From Euglena gracilis (Eukaryota > Euglenida > Euglenophyceae > Euglenales), in contig CP154954.1 of assembly GCA_039621445.1 (NCBI GenBank), positions 13,076,716 through 13,140,715 on the forward strand: a stretch of DNA of 64,000 bases, given 5' to 3'. A model generated the notes under the pieces. The model did no database searches, had not been told where the DNA came from, and worked only from the letters and a program-made list of their open reading frames with translations. Position 1 is the first letter of the stretch. Every line of letters starts with the position of its first letter. Made by a program: the position numbers and the translations under genes. Positions 10,620-22,191 of this stretch are shown piece by piece.

Positions 10620-13167
10620 TGAAGGTCATTTTTGGGTTATTACCTCAAATTTTTGTTTTTCAAAAATGCAACTCAGCTGGATTTGGGCTTTTTTTGCCTG
10701 TTTTCGGGTTCCAGTCCATCCCCAGCAGCTGGTAGACCCCCCAACCTTGACCCCCCAAGGGGGTTTCATAAGCACCTTTTTTTTGGCAGCACCTTCCGAA
10801 CGGCCGGCTGGATCCTCCAGGGGTCCAGAAGAAACTCCCTTGTCAGCGTATTGTCCCTATTATCCCTATTGTCCAGCGTTGGGGACAATAGGGAAACCAC
10901 ATTAGACCTCATCGGTATTTCTAAACTCACAGAACGAGTTGCCCTCCGGACCCGGCTTAGCAATAGGGGGATACGCGGAACGCATTTTGTGGATGTTTCG
11001 CATATTTGGCGCATATTTATTTCTGGACATATTTCTCATATTCTACATATTTTCAATTATTAGTATTTTTTTTCCAAATTTGAATAAGATTTTGTGGTTT
11101 TCTTGAAATTCTGCAAATTTCTGCAAAACACCAGATATTATCGCAAAAATTTTGAGTTGCTTTGATTTTTTTTCTTTTGTGCAAAGACAGCTAAACCCCA
11201 GACATCTGTGAAAAAATTGTCTTCTTATTATAATTTATCATGGATCGGTGTTGTAGCAGACAACAATTGTTGTGGTGAATTTTCTGAATAGTTAGCGCAT
11301 ATTTAGCACATATTCTTATATTTCCATTTTTTTTGCATATTTAGGTCCCCAAAATTCCCCCCCCACCCGGTCTTCGGTTTTCCTTTTTTTTTCTGTTCAT
11401 TTTAAGTTTCACAAAACGCCCACCGGGATGCAATGGTTTTCCTGTCTACTACCCTCCATGTGGCCCGACGCCTTCCCACTGCTGAATGCCTTCCCACGTA
11501 TTCACTAACCCTTGTCCCAGGGTGGTGGGTAGGTAGGTTTTCGGGGTAGGTGGACATGGGGGGCTATTGAACCCCTTCCCACTGAGCAGGTGGGTTACAC
11601 CTGTCAGTACTGCATCCAGTTAATCTGGGTCAGTCAAATATCCGCACAGAATATTGCAAACGTTTTCGTGCCATTTTGGGTGTGTTTGCAGTGGGTGGTT
11701 GTTTGAGTCTACTCCCCTTGGACAAGCTCCTGTAAAATGACTGGGTGTGACTGGGCGTGACTGGAAGTGACTGGTTCTGAGACTCTGACCATAGCACATA
11801 GGTGCTTGCCCTTTGACGGGGGGTCTGGACTAAAAAAGGGAATTTTTCATAACCAAAAAATATTCCAGCAAAATTCCAAAAAAAAACCCGGGAAAAAACG
11901 TCAAAAAAAAAAGCCCGCAAATTTTGCCAAAATCGAAAAACACAAAAAAAAACACAACAGCGTGTTTGCGTTTGTCCCCCGTGCTGTAGTAGTTCCCCCC
12001 CTTGCCCGGTTCCCGCCCTGATAATGATAATAGTGGGTGGGCAGGTTTGCTGGGACAGTGTCCACCTTCCCTGGGGGCTCGCCAAATGGATCCGTGGTTT
12101 TGGTCCCGCCCGAACGCCCACTGCGGTTCCCCTGTCTGGCTGACCCCCAACCCTGCGTTGCGTTCCTGCCCTGGTCCTGGTTTGGCTTGGTCTGACTGGT
12201 CAACCGGGAAATATCCGCAGAAATGAATCCGGTGTTTCAGGCAAAGCTTTTGGGAAAGTTCGAGAATTGTGTCTTTTCGAACGGTGTAAAGTCTATTGCA
12301 TACTAAAGTATAATAAAGCTTATTGAGTAATAAAGCGTAAGAAACAGTAGTTACACATAAACCAACAATTTGTTTTCCCCCCATTTGTTATTCAGTTTCA
12401 AGCTGCAGTTCATTTTGATGTGTTTAATATTTTTAATGCTCGGTTTGGATGTGGCAAGCATTGCGGATATCGATCAAATCCTGTTTACCAAGAAGTGCAT
12501 TCCGCATTCTGCGATCCTCATTGTTTCCCGTTCTGATGCGCAATTTCCTTGTTGCCACCGACAGCTCCTCTCCGCCTTCTACTCCTTCCTGGCAACCCCC
12601 CAGCGGCAGGGCTGAATGGGAATCCCAGAAACGCTGCCCCCCCCCTGCCAACGACCACCATATTCAACGACCACACAGTCGGGGTTGCAGGTCAGGGGGT
12701 GCGTACAACCACCCCTCCTGGTCGGGGGTTATAGGAATCTGGGGGTGGAGCCCCTCACCACTTCCCGTTTCCAGAAACCGGAAATATTCTGGGAAAAAAG
12801 TTGGGAAAGTGAGACCACCAATTCTCAGACCCCAAGTTCCAGGTCTCAGGTCGGGCCCAATCAGGCTTCCTTTCAGCGAACCTCGCATGGTGCGTGTTAT
12901 GGGTCAGGAGGGGGGTAGTGCGTCTCCCCCCGGCTTTTGGTGCTGGACAGTGCTGTGGCACACCCAGCCTGGCGCCTTCGGGGCCCGAAACTGGCCATTT
13001 TCAACAGAATGTTGGCGGCGACGGGGTCGGCCGGGCCGGAACCCAAAACCAAACCCCGGGGGAGGTGTGCCTGCCCCGAGCAAGCCCCCCCCCCCGGGCC
13101 CGTCCTGCCCGGCACGGCGTCCTCGGCATTCGGTCCGAGTGCCGCCGGCGCCGCCTCCCGGAGGTGC

Positions 13168-13202
<35 letters not shown>

Positions 13203-14265
13203 CCGGGTCGACAGCCGGCCAGGCGGCGTGTCCTCCCGGGTGCCTGATCTAATGGCAGAGACCCAGGAACAGGAATCCATGACCACAAGTCATACCGCGT
13301 TTGCATTTACGTGTGTTGAACAATCACGGCCAAATGTCCGCTTCCGGACCACTTTGAGAAATCTGCCAATCTGCTCCCACCCAGCTATCCAACTTGTTTT
13401 TGATGCCTCCCATTCACAAGGAGGAATCGATGCAGTTTTAAAGCAACGAAGGGTGTTTGATCAAATGAGTTTTGCACAAAACGTCTTTTTCTGTTGCCAC
13501 CAGTGCAGGTAGCGACGAGGGCAGGCATCCAATTGTTGTTTTTTTTAGTTTCGTCCAGGACTTTCGCCATTCTTCAAAGTGGCTTTTACTCCACCCTGGG
13601 GTGGTGTTAACTGACTGATTTTCAATACTGTTGGCTGGATTTCTAAAATTCTGGATTATAACCACGACTGGTTGTATAAATAACAATAACCGCAAAGGAT
13701 ATATGGGAAGCCTGGAAGTGTAAGGCTTCAGATACCATGCAAGGCAGAGAAATCTCATCTTATCTCCAATGTATGTATGAAGAATATTTTGGAAACAATT
13801 TAAAAAATGAAAGATAAAGAAGGTGGTGAGGAAGTATTGAGTTTGTTGTTAGTTTTCCTGAACAACCAGTTTTTTTATCTGAATTAAAAATATCTCAAAT
13901 TATTTTCATATCTGTCAAGTGAAAAAGTTTCACTTTTTTTGCATGCCTGTATTTGCAATTTTTAATTAATTTTCAGTTCGATCCATACCCGAACCGATTT
14001 TCAGGGAATCCCCCTGGGGGTTCTGGGCCCTCGACCCCTCCCCTTCCAAGTTGGAGAAGCCTGTTGTTTACATCCGGGAAAAAAGCCATTGTATTTATAT
14101 AGGTTTGCAACCCTCCTATTGGGCTTGGTGCCATTTGGCCCCCAAAAAAATGGAAACAAAAGGCAGAACATCCTGCCACGTACATTTTATGTTGGCACTG
14201 TTGTTGGTACAGCTGTTTTTTTTTTTTTGAAATTATACCGTACGCTGTCTCCTCCCGCTAAGCAG
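10620..14265. other. Long stretch with no convincing gene
   Basis: It contains GCGCATATTTAGCACATATT-type words (10965-11060, 11290-11345), a short GTGACTGG run near 11740-11785, one copy of the GGTCGGGGGTTGCAGG repeat (about 12650-12740), and a GC-rich block at 12990-13250 that includes a run of about 30 C. In that block the frames of both strands have equally high third-position GC, so no coding strand can be chosen. Confidence 0.45.
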
Positions 14266-14491
14266 TCGCCCGGTCAGGGAAGACAGCCTGCAGCCACCTT
14301 CTCTCTCGGCCAGTGGCCGACCCGAACCGCCGCTGCCCCCGCCGGCCCTGCTAGCCGGCCGGGCGGCGGAGCCTGCAGCCGTGCAGTCGTGTCGTGGTCC
14401 TCCGCAGTCTTTGGCTCGTGCTCGCCGGGTGCAGGGATGTATGGAGAGTCCTTCATTTTGGAGGGAGGTGATGCACCCCCTTCCTTGGCAG
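14266..14491 (+). CDS. Possible Pro/Ala/Arg-rich exon
   Basis: Between an acceptor (ccgctaagcag|T) and a donor (CCTTGGCAG|gttcca) one frame is open for 75 codons. It begins RPVREDSLQPPSLSASGRPE, continues with a Pro/Ala stretch and ends WREVMHPLPWQ. It starts in phase 2 and ends in phase 0. The Pro/Ala richness suggests a disordered linker. The opposite strand is also open here, so strand assignment is uncertain. It might belong upstream of gene 1. Confidence 0.35.
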
Positions 14492-15770
14492 GTTCCAAAA
14501 TGGCGAATTTTTTATCCGGTATGCAGCGCCGTAAAATGAAAACATTTGCCTTGTTTCTCACTTTCACGCATGTTTCACATTTTTTGATCCTTTGGGTATT
14601 TTCCACGTGAAAAAAATGTTCAAATATTTTTAAAAATTCAGTTTTTTTTGGATTTGCTCTCAAGAGAAAAATAATGATTTTCAAACAATTTTGGCCTGCT
14701 TTCATTGAAACCTTCCACAAACCCAAAAGTTTTTCCCAGCCTCCTTCAGTTTCAAGGTCAGGGGAGGGGACCGACCCAAACCCCCGCTTGTTGGTCCACC
14801 CTGTCCCCTCCCCAGGACCACCAAAATTCTGGTCTGTGCCACCTCCCTTCTGGTTGACTCCCTCCCAAATTTATATGCCCTCCATTGTCCAAGGCACAAA
14901 TGGGCATTTGCTGTAGTCATTTTTTAGTAGACATTTTGTAGTCATTTTTATTTTATGGCATTGTTCCGTTGACGCAAGCATGTCGTTCCCCCTATCAACG
15001 TCCCCTTCTTTGAACGGTGCCACGTGTTCAACAGGGTCTTTTCTCTTTTTTTTTGTCTCTTTTCGTTGTGTTGCATTTACATAGTCTCTCCAAACTTCGG
15101 CAGCTATTTTTATTTTTAATTTTTGGCTCTTTGGGTTTGGCCCATATATTCGGATGCCCATGTGTATCTACATACATTGCACATGGTATCGAAATGTGCT
15201 TTCTATCTTGCGTCTGGCAGAGGGATGGCGGGGGGCACAAAACCGGATACAGTCCAGACAAAAAGGATTGGAGACAAAAATTACGGGAAGCCACACCGAT
15301 TTTCCCATAATTTTTATCCTGCGTTTTTTGTCCAGCCTACGCCCTTTGGGGGAGTCAAACTCACGGGTAGGGGTGATCAATGTTCACACTCAAAAGGACG
15401 GGTTTATGTAACGTTGCCAATTTTTGGGGTTTGTAATATAAAAAAAAAGTCACCAGATAATCATTTTGTCCGTTATCTGGGAATTGGAGTTGGTTTTTTG
15501 CCAATATTTCAAATGAATTTTGAATTCAAATGAATCACCATTTTCCCTGAAATTTTCGAAATTTCCCATATTCTTTCCCAAATCAAAATTTTCTCATGAT
15601 TCTCAGTACAAACCAAGTGGAAATTTGTCTGTCCCTTTTGTCTGCACCTGATCAACTCAGAAACACTATGATCAGGTGAAAGACATCACTGGTACTGAGA
15701 ATGTTTTGGTCAACAATTTGCAGAAAGCCCCACACCCAGGCAGACAAAAGGTGAAACGGGGTGCAAAGAC
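14492..15770. other. Non-coding stretch
   Basis: T-rich sequence with short frames on both strands and no phase-matched splice borders. No repeat family was clearly recognised apart from poly-T and poly-A runs. Confidence 0.4.
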
Positions 15771-15773
15771 AAA

Positions 15774-15817
<44 letters not shown>

Positions 15818-15920
15818 CACAAAACACAACACATGAGCGCGACACACACACACACACACACATTCACTCATTCACTCACTCAATCACTCACTCACTCACA
15901 CTCACTCACTCACACACACC
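15771..15920. repeat. Compound microsatellite (CGCA)n, (CA)n, (CACT)n
   Basis: About eleven CGCA units (15773-15817) are followed by CA and CACT runs. Thr-His or Ala-Arg-Thr-His readings through it are frame shadows. Confidence 0.95.
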
Positions 15921-15979
15921 TGTGCACGTGCGTTCGACGATAAGTATGCAGCTATTCTCGCCAATTTTATTTTACACAG

Positions 15980-16086
15980 TGCGCTGGATATGCCGCTGTG
16001 GTGGTACAAAATGGCACTGATGCCAGATGCCAGATTCCAGAATGGTACCATGGAGGAAGTTGATGCTGAAATGTGCCAAACAGCAG
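15980..16086 (+). CDS. Possible exon before the GT microsatellite
   Basis: Acceptor tttacacag|T and a strong donor ACAGCAG|gtgggt enclose a frame reading ALDMPLWWYKMALMPDARFQ and then NGTMEEVDAEMCQTA. It ends in phase 1, which does not fit the candidate exon at 16443. A long (GT)n tract starts about 100 bp after the donor. The opposite strand is open too, so confidence is low. Confidence 0.3.
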
Positions 16087-16187
16087 GTGGGTCGTTACAC
16101 CTTGAAGTGTGTAGGCTGAAAAATATCCGTTTGAGCAAGTCAATTTGTCGTCCGTTCGTGTGTTTGTGTGTGGTTGCGTGTGTCCGT

Positions 16188-16380
<193 letters not shown>

Positions 16381-16442
16381 TTATTTTTTGAAAATCACCT
16401 TCCCAATTGGCCATCATCTCCTTTGTGTTTTGCTCCACACAG

Positions 16443-16610
16443 CTCCTTCTCTTCCTCGATGGGCAAGAATTCCAACAACCTTCTCGCGATGGACTTGAAA
16501 TTCCCCTCTTTCGACCTGGAGACTGAGTCCCCGAAGTTCGTTCAGGCAGCCTGCTGCGTCGATGGCCCAGGGAAAGAAGTGCACAGAATTGCTGTTGGCC
16601 GGATTGATTG
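16443..16610 (+). CDS. Possible first coding exon (ATG at 16459)
   Basis: After an acceptor (gctccacacag|C) an ATG at 16459 opens MGKNSNNLLAMDLKFPSFDL followed by ETESPKFVQAACCVDGPGKE and VHRIAVGRIDW. It reads as an authentic, soluble N-terminus. A donor GATTG|gtacgc at 16611 would end it in phase 2. If that donor is not used, the frame stays open into the F1 transposon that starts at 16643. It could begin gene 1, but its phase does not fit the exon at 17716, so an unseen exon or a separate gene is possible. Confidence 0.45.
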
Positions 16611-16642
16611 GTACGCAGCCTTGGAAAAACTCAGTTCACCAC

Positions 16643-16860
16643 CAGGGATTTTTTTTGGGGTCGTGGACCCCCGGGGGGGGGGGAGGGTGGGTGGGTCCGG
16701 CCGACCCCCCCCCCCCCCAAGGGGTCCCCCCCCAGAAGGGGTGGGATGTATTTTTCGGCACCCAAAATTTTTGATAAAGGTGCTAGTTTTGGCATTTTTT
16801 TCGATTTTTTGGCCCTTTTCAGGGAAAAGTGGGTGGGTCGGTGCTTGGTGCAGACCTCCC
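16643..16860 (+). mobile_element. F1 hAT-like MITE, right end lost
   Basis: It starts CAGGGATTTTTTTTGG and carries the family body: G/C runs, ggtgggatgtatttttcgg, a ttttgataaaggtg-like segment and ttttcagggaaaagtgggtggg. The expected ...AAAAACCCTG end and second target copy were not found, so it is truncated or rearranged. Confidence 0.65.
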
Positions 16861-17715
16861 GTTCAAGGCCATCCCTTTCCAAATCAACATCCACCTTCAG
16901 GAATAATATGAAGCAAAAATTATCCAAACCTTTCAGCTGAAGTGGTGAACACCGGTTTTTTTTTTAAGACCGGGCGGTCCTTTTACCCACCCACCCCCTG
17001 GGGGGGGCCGGGTCGCTGATGCTGCTGTGTGATGCTGGGCGATGCTGGAATTTTTTGGACGGTTTTGAAGGAGTAAACCCATTTTTGGGATAAATAAGCA
17101 ATCATTTCCAAATCTCTAGCAAGGCCCACAAAAGGAGAAAAATGACCCAAACTGACCAAAATTGCATAAACGTGCTCATGTTGACCCAAATTTACCCAAT
17201 ATTTGCCCAAACATTCACAAAATGGCCCCCAAATCTGCCCAAAAATTACACCAAAATAGCAAAAAATGGGTTGTTAATATTTTTGGACCTTTTTGGTTAT
17301 TTCGTGCCATTATAGTTCAGTTGGTTGCTTTTTGGTGGATGCAGATACTGTATTGGCCAACTGAGTGGTGTTAAAGGGGCCCAAAGCCGCCAAAAGTTGC
17401 CAGAAAACAATTAAAAGCAATCAAAAAGCATATCTAATAGTGGCTGCAAGCTCAAATGTGGGAGACACAAGAAACCCAGCCACCCATGCCCACCCACCCA
17501 AAATCCAGCCGAAATCGGCCGAACCCCCTCAGAAAATCTGGTGCACCCCCACCCTGGGGGGGGGTCCAACCTCAACCTCAGGCTTCAACCCACACACCCA
17601 CTCTCAAAAGGGGGTGGGTCACACCGATACAGAGGTGGGTGTCTGATCAAACCGATAAACGTGCGGGTGGGGCGTGGCGGCCTGCGCCGCCGGCCACCCC
17701 ACCGGGCCGTGGCAG

Positions 17716-17826
17716 GCGCCCGGCGAGGCGTACGTCAACCGCTCCAGCAAGCTGCAGCACTGCCACTTCAACTCCTTCTTCGCCGCCGCGCACGGCCTCC
17801 GCCGCAGTCTGCACCGCCCACGGCTC
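17716..17826 (+). CDS. Gene 1, exon A
   Basis: It runs from the acceptor (cgtggcag|GCG) to the donor (CGGCTC|gtgcgg), 37 codons, phase 0 at both ends. The frame reads APGEAYVNRSSKLQHCHFNS then FFAAAHGLRRSLHRPRL. Almost every third codon position is G or C, the mark shared by the gene 1 exons, while flanking DNA is not biased this way. The frame upstream stays open to 17659, so a different start is possible. No domain is recognised. Confidence 0.65.
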
Positions 17827-17935
17827 GTGCGGTGTTGCCAATTGCTGTTTGTGTGTAGCGGATCGGTTTGCCACTTCGGAAATCTAAACCTTTTTTTTTT
17901 AAGAAAAACTCTAACCTCCCCTTAGTATAATGTAT

Positions 17936-18118
17936 AATATATATATATATGTATATATATATATGTATATATATATATGTATATATATGTGTATATATAT
18001 GTATATATGTATATATATGTATATATACATATATATATATAATATATTATATATATATTATATATATATATATATATTATAAAGTAGTGTGTATATATAG
18101 TATATATATAATAAAGTA
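17936..18118. repeat. (TA)n / GTATATAT low-complexity tract
   Basis: About 180 bp of TA and GTATATAT units lie inside the intron between exons A and B. Tyr-Ile readings are artefacts. It is followed at 18120-18180 by one copy of the GTTATATTTGGGGGG-type element edge. Confidence 0.95.
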
Positions 18119-18217
18119 TAATGCCCCCCCCCGGCGTTATATTTGGGGGGAAATCAAATTTTTTGAGGTGTCCTCTTTCGGCCGAAGTCAAATAAAGTCC
18201 ATGAGCCGTGCCCGCAG

Positions 18218-18358
18218 TCCACGCCGGTGGAGGAGGTGCTGCGGGTGGTGGGGGCGGGGCTGCGGTACCTCGCCCGCGCCCGGCTGTGGCTGCGGGTGCT
18301 GCGCGCCTTCCGGGCGGAGGGCTGCGTGCGGCGCGTGCCGCGGCTGCTGGGGCCGAAG
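18218..18358 (+). CDS. Gene 1, exon B
   Basis: Acceptor gtgcccgcag|TCC, donor GGGCCGAAG|gtgcgc, 47 codons, phase 0-0. The frame reads STPVEEVLRVVGAGLRYLAR followed by a Leu/Arg-rich amphipathic stretch ending RRVPRLLGPK. Third positions are G or C in essentially every codon. It is probably helical and strongly basic. No family is recognised. The phases join cleanly to exons A and C. Confidence 0.7.
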
Positions 18359-18529
18359 GTGCGCCGTCGGGCAGGGCTGCCCGCTGTCCCCATGCGGTGT
18401 GACTGTACTAAACTTTGTGGGCCATCTGGCCTCCAAAATTGCCAATGTCTGCGAAACCGTTGCAAAGAAAAAGACCCACAAGGGCGGTTTTGGATTTTCA
18501 AAAAATTTCTAAATTTCCGAAAAATCATC

Positions 18530-18605
18530 ACCCCTCAAATAATGCCCCCCAGGAGGGACTTCGGGCGAGAAAACAATGCCCCGAGGGTATTATTTTGGGG
18601 GGTCT
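18530..18605. repeat. Copy of the AAATAATACCCCCC palindromic element
   Basis: CAAATAATGCCCCCC at the left and GGGTATTATTTTGGGGGG at the right face each other around gagggacttcgggcg, the same arrangement as at 7430-7545. It lies in the intron after exon B. Confidence 0.55.
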
Positions 18606-19117
18606 ACTGTGTGCACGGCGGTTGCAGAAGTGCTGCAGTGCTGGTCTGTATGCATGTGTTACATGTATGTATGTGTGTATGTATGTATGCATCAGGCTTC
18701 TTTTTTTGACCCCCCGGGGGGTCCCCACCCACCCACCCAGGGTGGCGCGGGACCCCCCCGGGGGGCGGGGACCCCCCCAAAATTGGGCCCGTTAAAGGCA
18801 ATTTTCAAAGTTCAAAAGGTATACCCGGCACCTCCGGCGCGGGACACCCCCCCCGGCCCGGACCCACACCCCCCTCCCCCGGGGGGGGGGGGGGTCACAC
18901 CAACCACACAAGGTGAGTGTATGTCCCTACAGCGCTGGAATTACACCAGAGTTACTCACCCGACCAGGGGGAGCAACAAAAGAGGACTGGTGTAAGGGGT
19001 CCCTGGCCACTCACCACGCAGCAAACTGGGCCAGAAGCGAAGTTAGCGCCGGCCATAAACAAACAAGAAGCCTTAGTGCAACTAAGGGGGGGGGTCAGGT
19101 GACTTAAAAAGAAACCT

Positions 19118-19325
19118 GGTATGCATGTATGTTTGCATGTATGTTTGTGTATGTTTCGGTATGTCTGTATGTATGCATGTACGTTTGTATGTATGTATGT
19201 ATGCATGTATGCATGTATGTATGTTTGTATATGTATATGTATATGTAACGTAATAGTATATATGTAACGTAATATTATATATGATGCAATATAATATATG
19301 TTATATGTACATGTTACTATTATGT
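19118..19325. repeat. (ATGT)n and TATATGTAACG repeats
   Basis: ATGTATGT/TTTGTATGT units pass into ATATGTAACGTAAT units. The tract is intronic, about 35 bp upstream of exon C. Confidence 0.9.
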
Positions 19326-19359
19326 GATTTCACCGCACCTCCTGGTGGAGATTAGATAG

Positions 19360-19593
19360 CCGTTGCGCACATCCTCGCGCCGCCCTGGGCCCCAACACGC
19401 CGCCTGCACGCGGCAGTGGCTGGCCGCCTGGACGGCCGCCGACGCAGATCCCCCCGGCGTCGGCAGCGGCGCGCGGGAGAGGGCCGCGCTGGGGACGTCG
19501 GGGCGCGGCCTGCCGCCGCCCGGCACGCCCACCTCGGCGCCCCGCGTCTCGCTGCCGGTCACCCCGGCGCTCGCGTGCGGCGCCGCTGAAGGC
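19360..19593 (+). CDS. Gene 1, exon C
   Basis: Open for 78 codons from a weak acceptor (ggagattagatag|CCG) to GAAGGC|gtgcag, phase 0-0. The middle reads AACTRQWLAAWTAADADPPG, and the rest is a Gly/Pro/Ala/Thr-rich, probably disordered stretch ending SLPVTPALACGAAEG. Third positions are close to 100% G or C from about codon 12. The 5' border is the least certain part, because a second frame is also good in the first 30 bp. The opposite strand is open but has no splice support. Confidence 0.55.
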
Positions 19594-20018
19594 GTGCAGC
19601 ACGGTTGGGGCGCTTGGGGCAGTGGCACGTGGCCAATGTCACAGTTTCCCAACGCCAGTTTTGTTTGACTTTAATTCTGCTTGGTTACTGCCCCCACTTG
19701 TCAATGGCGCACACCCCGTGTCAACCACATTTTCCCCGTGCTGCGTGTCAAGGTGCAGACGTATTCCTGACCATGTGTGCATTCCACTACACAACAGTTC
19801 TGTTCTTTTATCGTTCCCATTTTGACACAAAAAACTTGATTTTGTAAAATAAAAGATTTTTGTGTTTTGATGTCTCCACAGCAGAACTGATTCCGACTGA
19901 CAATTCAGTGTATTGTAGTGTCTTTGGTTTTTTTCACCCCCCCCCCCGTCAATTGTCAGCCCACCCCTGACACCTGGCATTTACAGCTTACATCGCGCCA
20001 AACTCACCCACCCCCCAG

Positions 20019-20230
20019 CGGCGCCGCACCGCCAGGGGGCAGGTGCTGTGGGAGCTGTACTGGCTGCTGCGGGCCCAGCACCAGCTGCGGCTGACGCGGC
20101 ACTGGGCCGCGTGGATGAAGCTCATGGCGCGCCGCGCGGCCCTCCGCTGGCACGCCCCGCGCCGCGGCCTTCCCGCCAACAACCTCCGGCAGTTTGAAGC
20201 ACGGGGCACCCCCCAGGCTGTACGGGAACT
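20019..20230 (+). CDS. Gene 1, exon D
   Basis: A pyrimidine tract and acceptor (ccaccccccag|CGG) open a frame reading RRRTARGQVLWELYWLLRAQ, HQLRLTRHWAAWMKLMARRA and then ALRWHAPRRGLPANNLRQFE. It is Trp/Leu/Arg-rich and looks like two amphipathic helices. Two donors are possible: CAGGCT|gtacgg (ends 20219, phase 0) or GGAACT|gtatgg (ends 20230, phase 2). The second is chosen because it fits exon E. Third positions are almost all G or C. No family is recognised. Confidence 0.7.
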
Positions 20231-20320
20231 GTATGGGGTCCATAAAAGGACCGAGCCCCCCCCCCTCTCCCCCAGCCCTTCCCATATTTTTGGGCTTGCG
20301 CGGTGCTGAGGCGGTGGGGG

Positions 20321-21235
20321 GGGCAGGGAGTTTTGAAACATTGGACCCCCTGGGGGGGTTGGGTTGGTGGGTATGCTGGACCCCCTCCCCCTACCCGGGG
20401 GGTACCCCAAAGGCCTTTTGGTCCCCTGCCAAAGGAGGGTGTTTGGCCATTTTTGGCTTTTTTAATTTTAACCCTAAATCGGCCTCCAAAAATGGGTCCC
20501 TTGGACCCCCCCGAGTGGGGGCAGTGGGTACCCCAGGGCAGAACGGGAATCGGCCGAACAGCCAGGGTGTTGGGGGGGGGGGGGTCGACCCCCCCCCCCA
20601 CCCCCTGCATGGTGGGTGGGAGGGGATCGACCCCCCCACCACCTCTTCCCATATTTCCGGGAGCACCAATTTTTGGGCCCGAAAAAATTTTTCCGGCGCC
20701 TTCGGCGCCGGGTGTTTTTTTTTTTGACCCATTTTGGGACCCATATAGGGGGGTCACTCCAAAAACCACCCAAAACCCCATTTTTTTCACACCTTCCAAA
20801 AATTCAATATTTTTCCAAAATGTTGATTTTGAGAGGTTTTTGAAGCAAAAAATGTCAAAAAAATTTTCAACGAGAAAAAATGTCAGTAAAATTTGATTGT
20901 ACCAAAATTTTGTCCACTTTTTTTGACCTTCGTTTTTTTTCGCCCCCCTCCTAAAAACTACCAATTTTTAACCCAGAATTTTTTGGGATTTTTTTGTGAG
21001 AAAAATGTGGTTTTCCATCAAAAATCATGTGTTTTGGGTTCATTTTTCAAAAAAATTCAAATTTTTTTCTGGCCTAAATACATTTTCCCGAAATCGGTGA
21101 AAATGCTGTGGTGGGTGGGGGGGGGTCGACCCACCCCCCCACCTCCCGGGTGGGGGGGGGGGGTCGACCCCCCCACCAGGCCTTCCCGTTCTGCCCTGGG
21201 GTACCCCCTGGTTGGGCCCCCAGTCTTAAACAGAG
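20321..21235. repeat. About 0.9-kb G/C-run element in the intron after exon D
   Basis: The left edge (CAGGGAGTTTTGAAACATTGG) and right edge (inverse of CTGTTTAAGACTGGGGG) are loosely related to F1 ends. Inside, the words GGTCGACCCCCCC and CAGAACGGGAA occur in both orientations near 20530-20640 and 21120-21190. A shorter, diverged relative lies at about 1250-1440. There is no coding potential. The exact ends are uncertain. Confidence 0.4.
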
Positions 21236-21239
21236 GGGG

Positions 21240-22025
21240 ATATGCGGAGCGTATATTTTGCGCATATTTTGCATATTTAGCCCATATTCAGCATATTCCG
21301 AGGGTTTTCAGGATTTTTCATCCACATATTTTTCCCATTCCCGCACATTTTTTGCTTTTTTTTTGCATCGTGTTGGGGCCATTTTCAAAATACTTTAAGC
21401 CATTTGCTTTCATTTTCAACTTTTGGACATTTTTTAGTATTTTTGGGCCATTTTTGGCATTCTGAGCCACCACTGTTGGCCATTTCTGGTCTTTTTTTTT
21501 TTGGCCACTGTTGGCAAATCAGCTGTTCTTTTGGTCATTTGGGCCATTTCCATCGCAAAATCATGTTTATTTGCTGAAAATGGCCAAAATTGGATGAAAA
21601 TGGCCCAAGGGCCTTCAAACTAGTTTAAATGGCCCAAAAATGTTTCGAAAAGGTCGAAAATGGTCCGAAAGCCGCTGATCGTGGTGATTATGGGCTGGAA
21701 TGGCCCCAAAATGACCCAAGATGGCTTGAAATGACTTGCCGGTTGGGTCACCTGAACTTGTCCAAATATTGCCCGATCTGGAAGAATCGCACGTTTTCGC
21801 ATGTTTTTCTGCACATTTGGCGCACATTCCCGCATATTTTGCCTAATGGGCCTATTGGGGTGCGGGCTTTTAAGCAAATTCCCCCCCTGTCAAAAAAAAT
21901 CCTGGGGGGTCAGCCCCACCAGGCCTTCCCATCCCGCCGGGGCATACCTCAACACCGGCAATTACGGAAACCCTGTGTTGTGCCGACGATCCGTGTCCGT
22001 GTTGTTGGCCTGGCGCAGCCCGCAG
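21240..22025. other. Intron sequence with GCGCATATTTTGCATATTT words
   Basis: 21240-21460 is built of GCGCATATTT/TTTGGCCATTTT words shared with 10965-11060 and 24380-24540. 21590-21860 has AAATGGCCCAAA-type repeats. No exon is visible before 22026. Confidence 0.5.
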
Positions 22026-22191
22026 GGTAGACGCTGTACCGGGAGGGCCTGTCAGCGCGGCACTGGACTTCTGGGACGGGGAGGCGCAGTCGCTGCCCGC
22101 CGTCAACGCCGCGCTCTTTGTCCTCGCGCTGCAGGAGCCCCGCTTCAACTGGTGCCCACCGGTCGGCCGCCTGTGCCCCTCTCCATTTCAG
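22026..22191 (+). CDS. Gene 1, exon E
   Basis: It begins after cgcagcccgcag|G in phase 2 and ends CCATTTCAG|gtgacc in phase 0. The frame reads VDAVPGGPVSAALDFWDGEA, QSLPAVNAALFVLALQEPRF and NWCPPVGRLCPSPFQ. The ALDFWDGEAQ...LFVLALQEPRFNW part is a convincing globular segment with G/C third positions. An earlier donor (CCCACCG|gtcggc) is possible. No family could be named. Confidence 0.68.

Noticed and set aside
12897-13512. GC-rich ORFs of up to 267 codons on both strands near 13 kb
   Set aside because: Third-position GC is equally high in complementary frames, a run of about 30 C forces poly-Pro/poly-Gly, and no phase-consistent splice borders were seen.
20122-20964. 280-codon minus-strand ORF
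   Set aside because: It is rich in Gly/Pro/Phe/Lys from G/C and poly-A/T runs of the 0.9-kb repeat, and it opposes the well-supported exon D.
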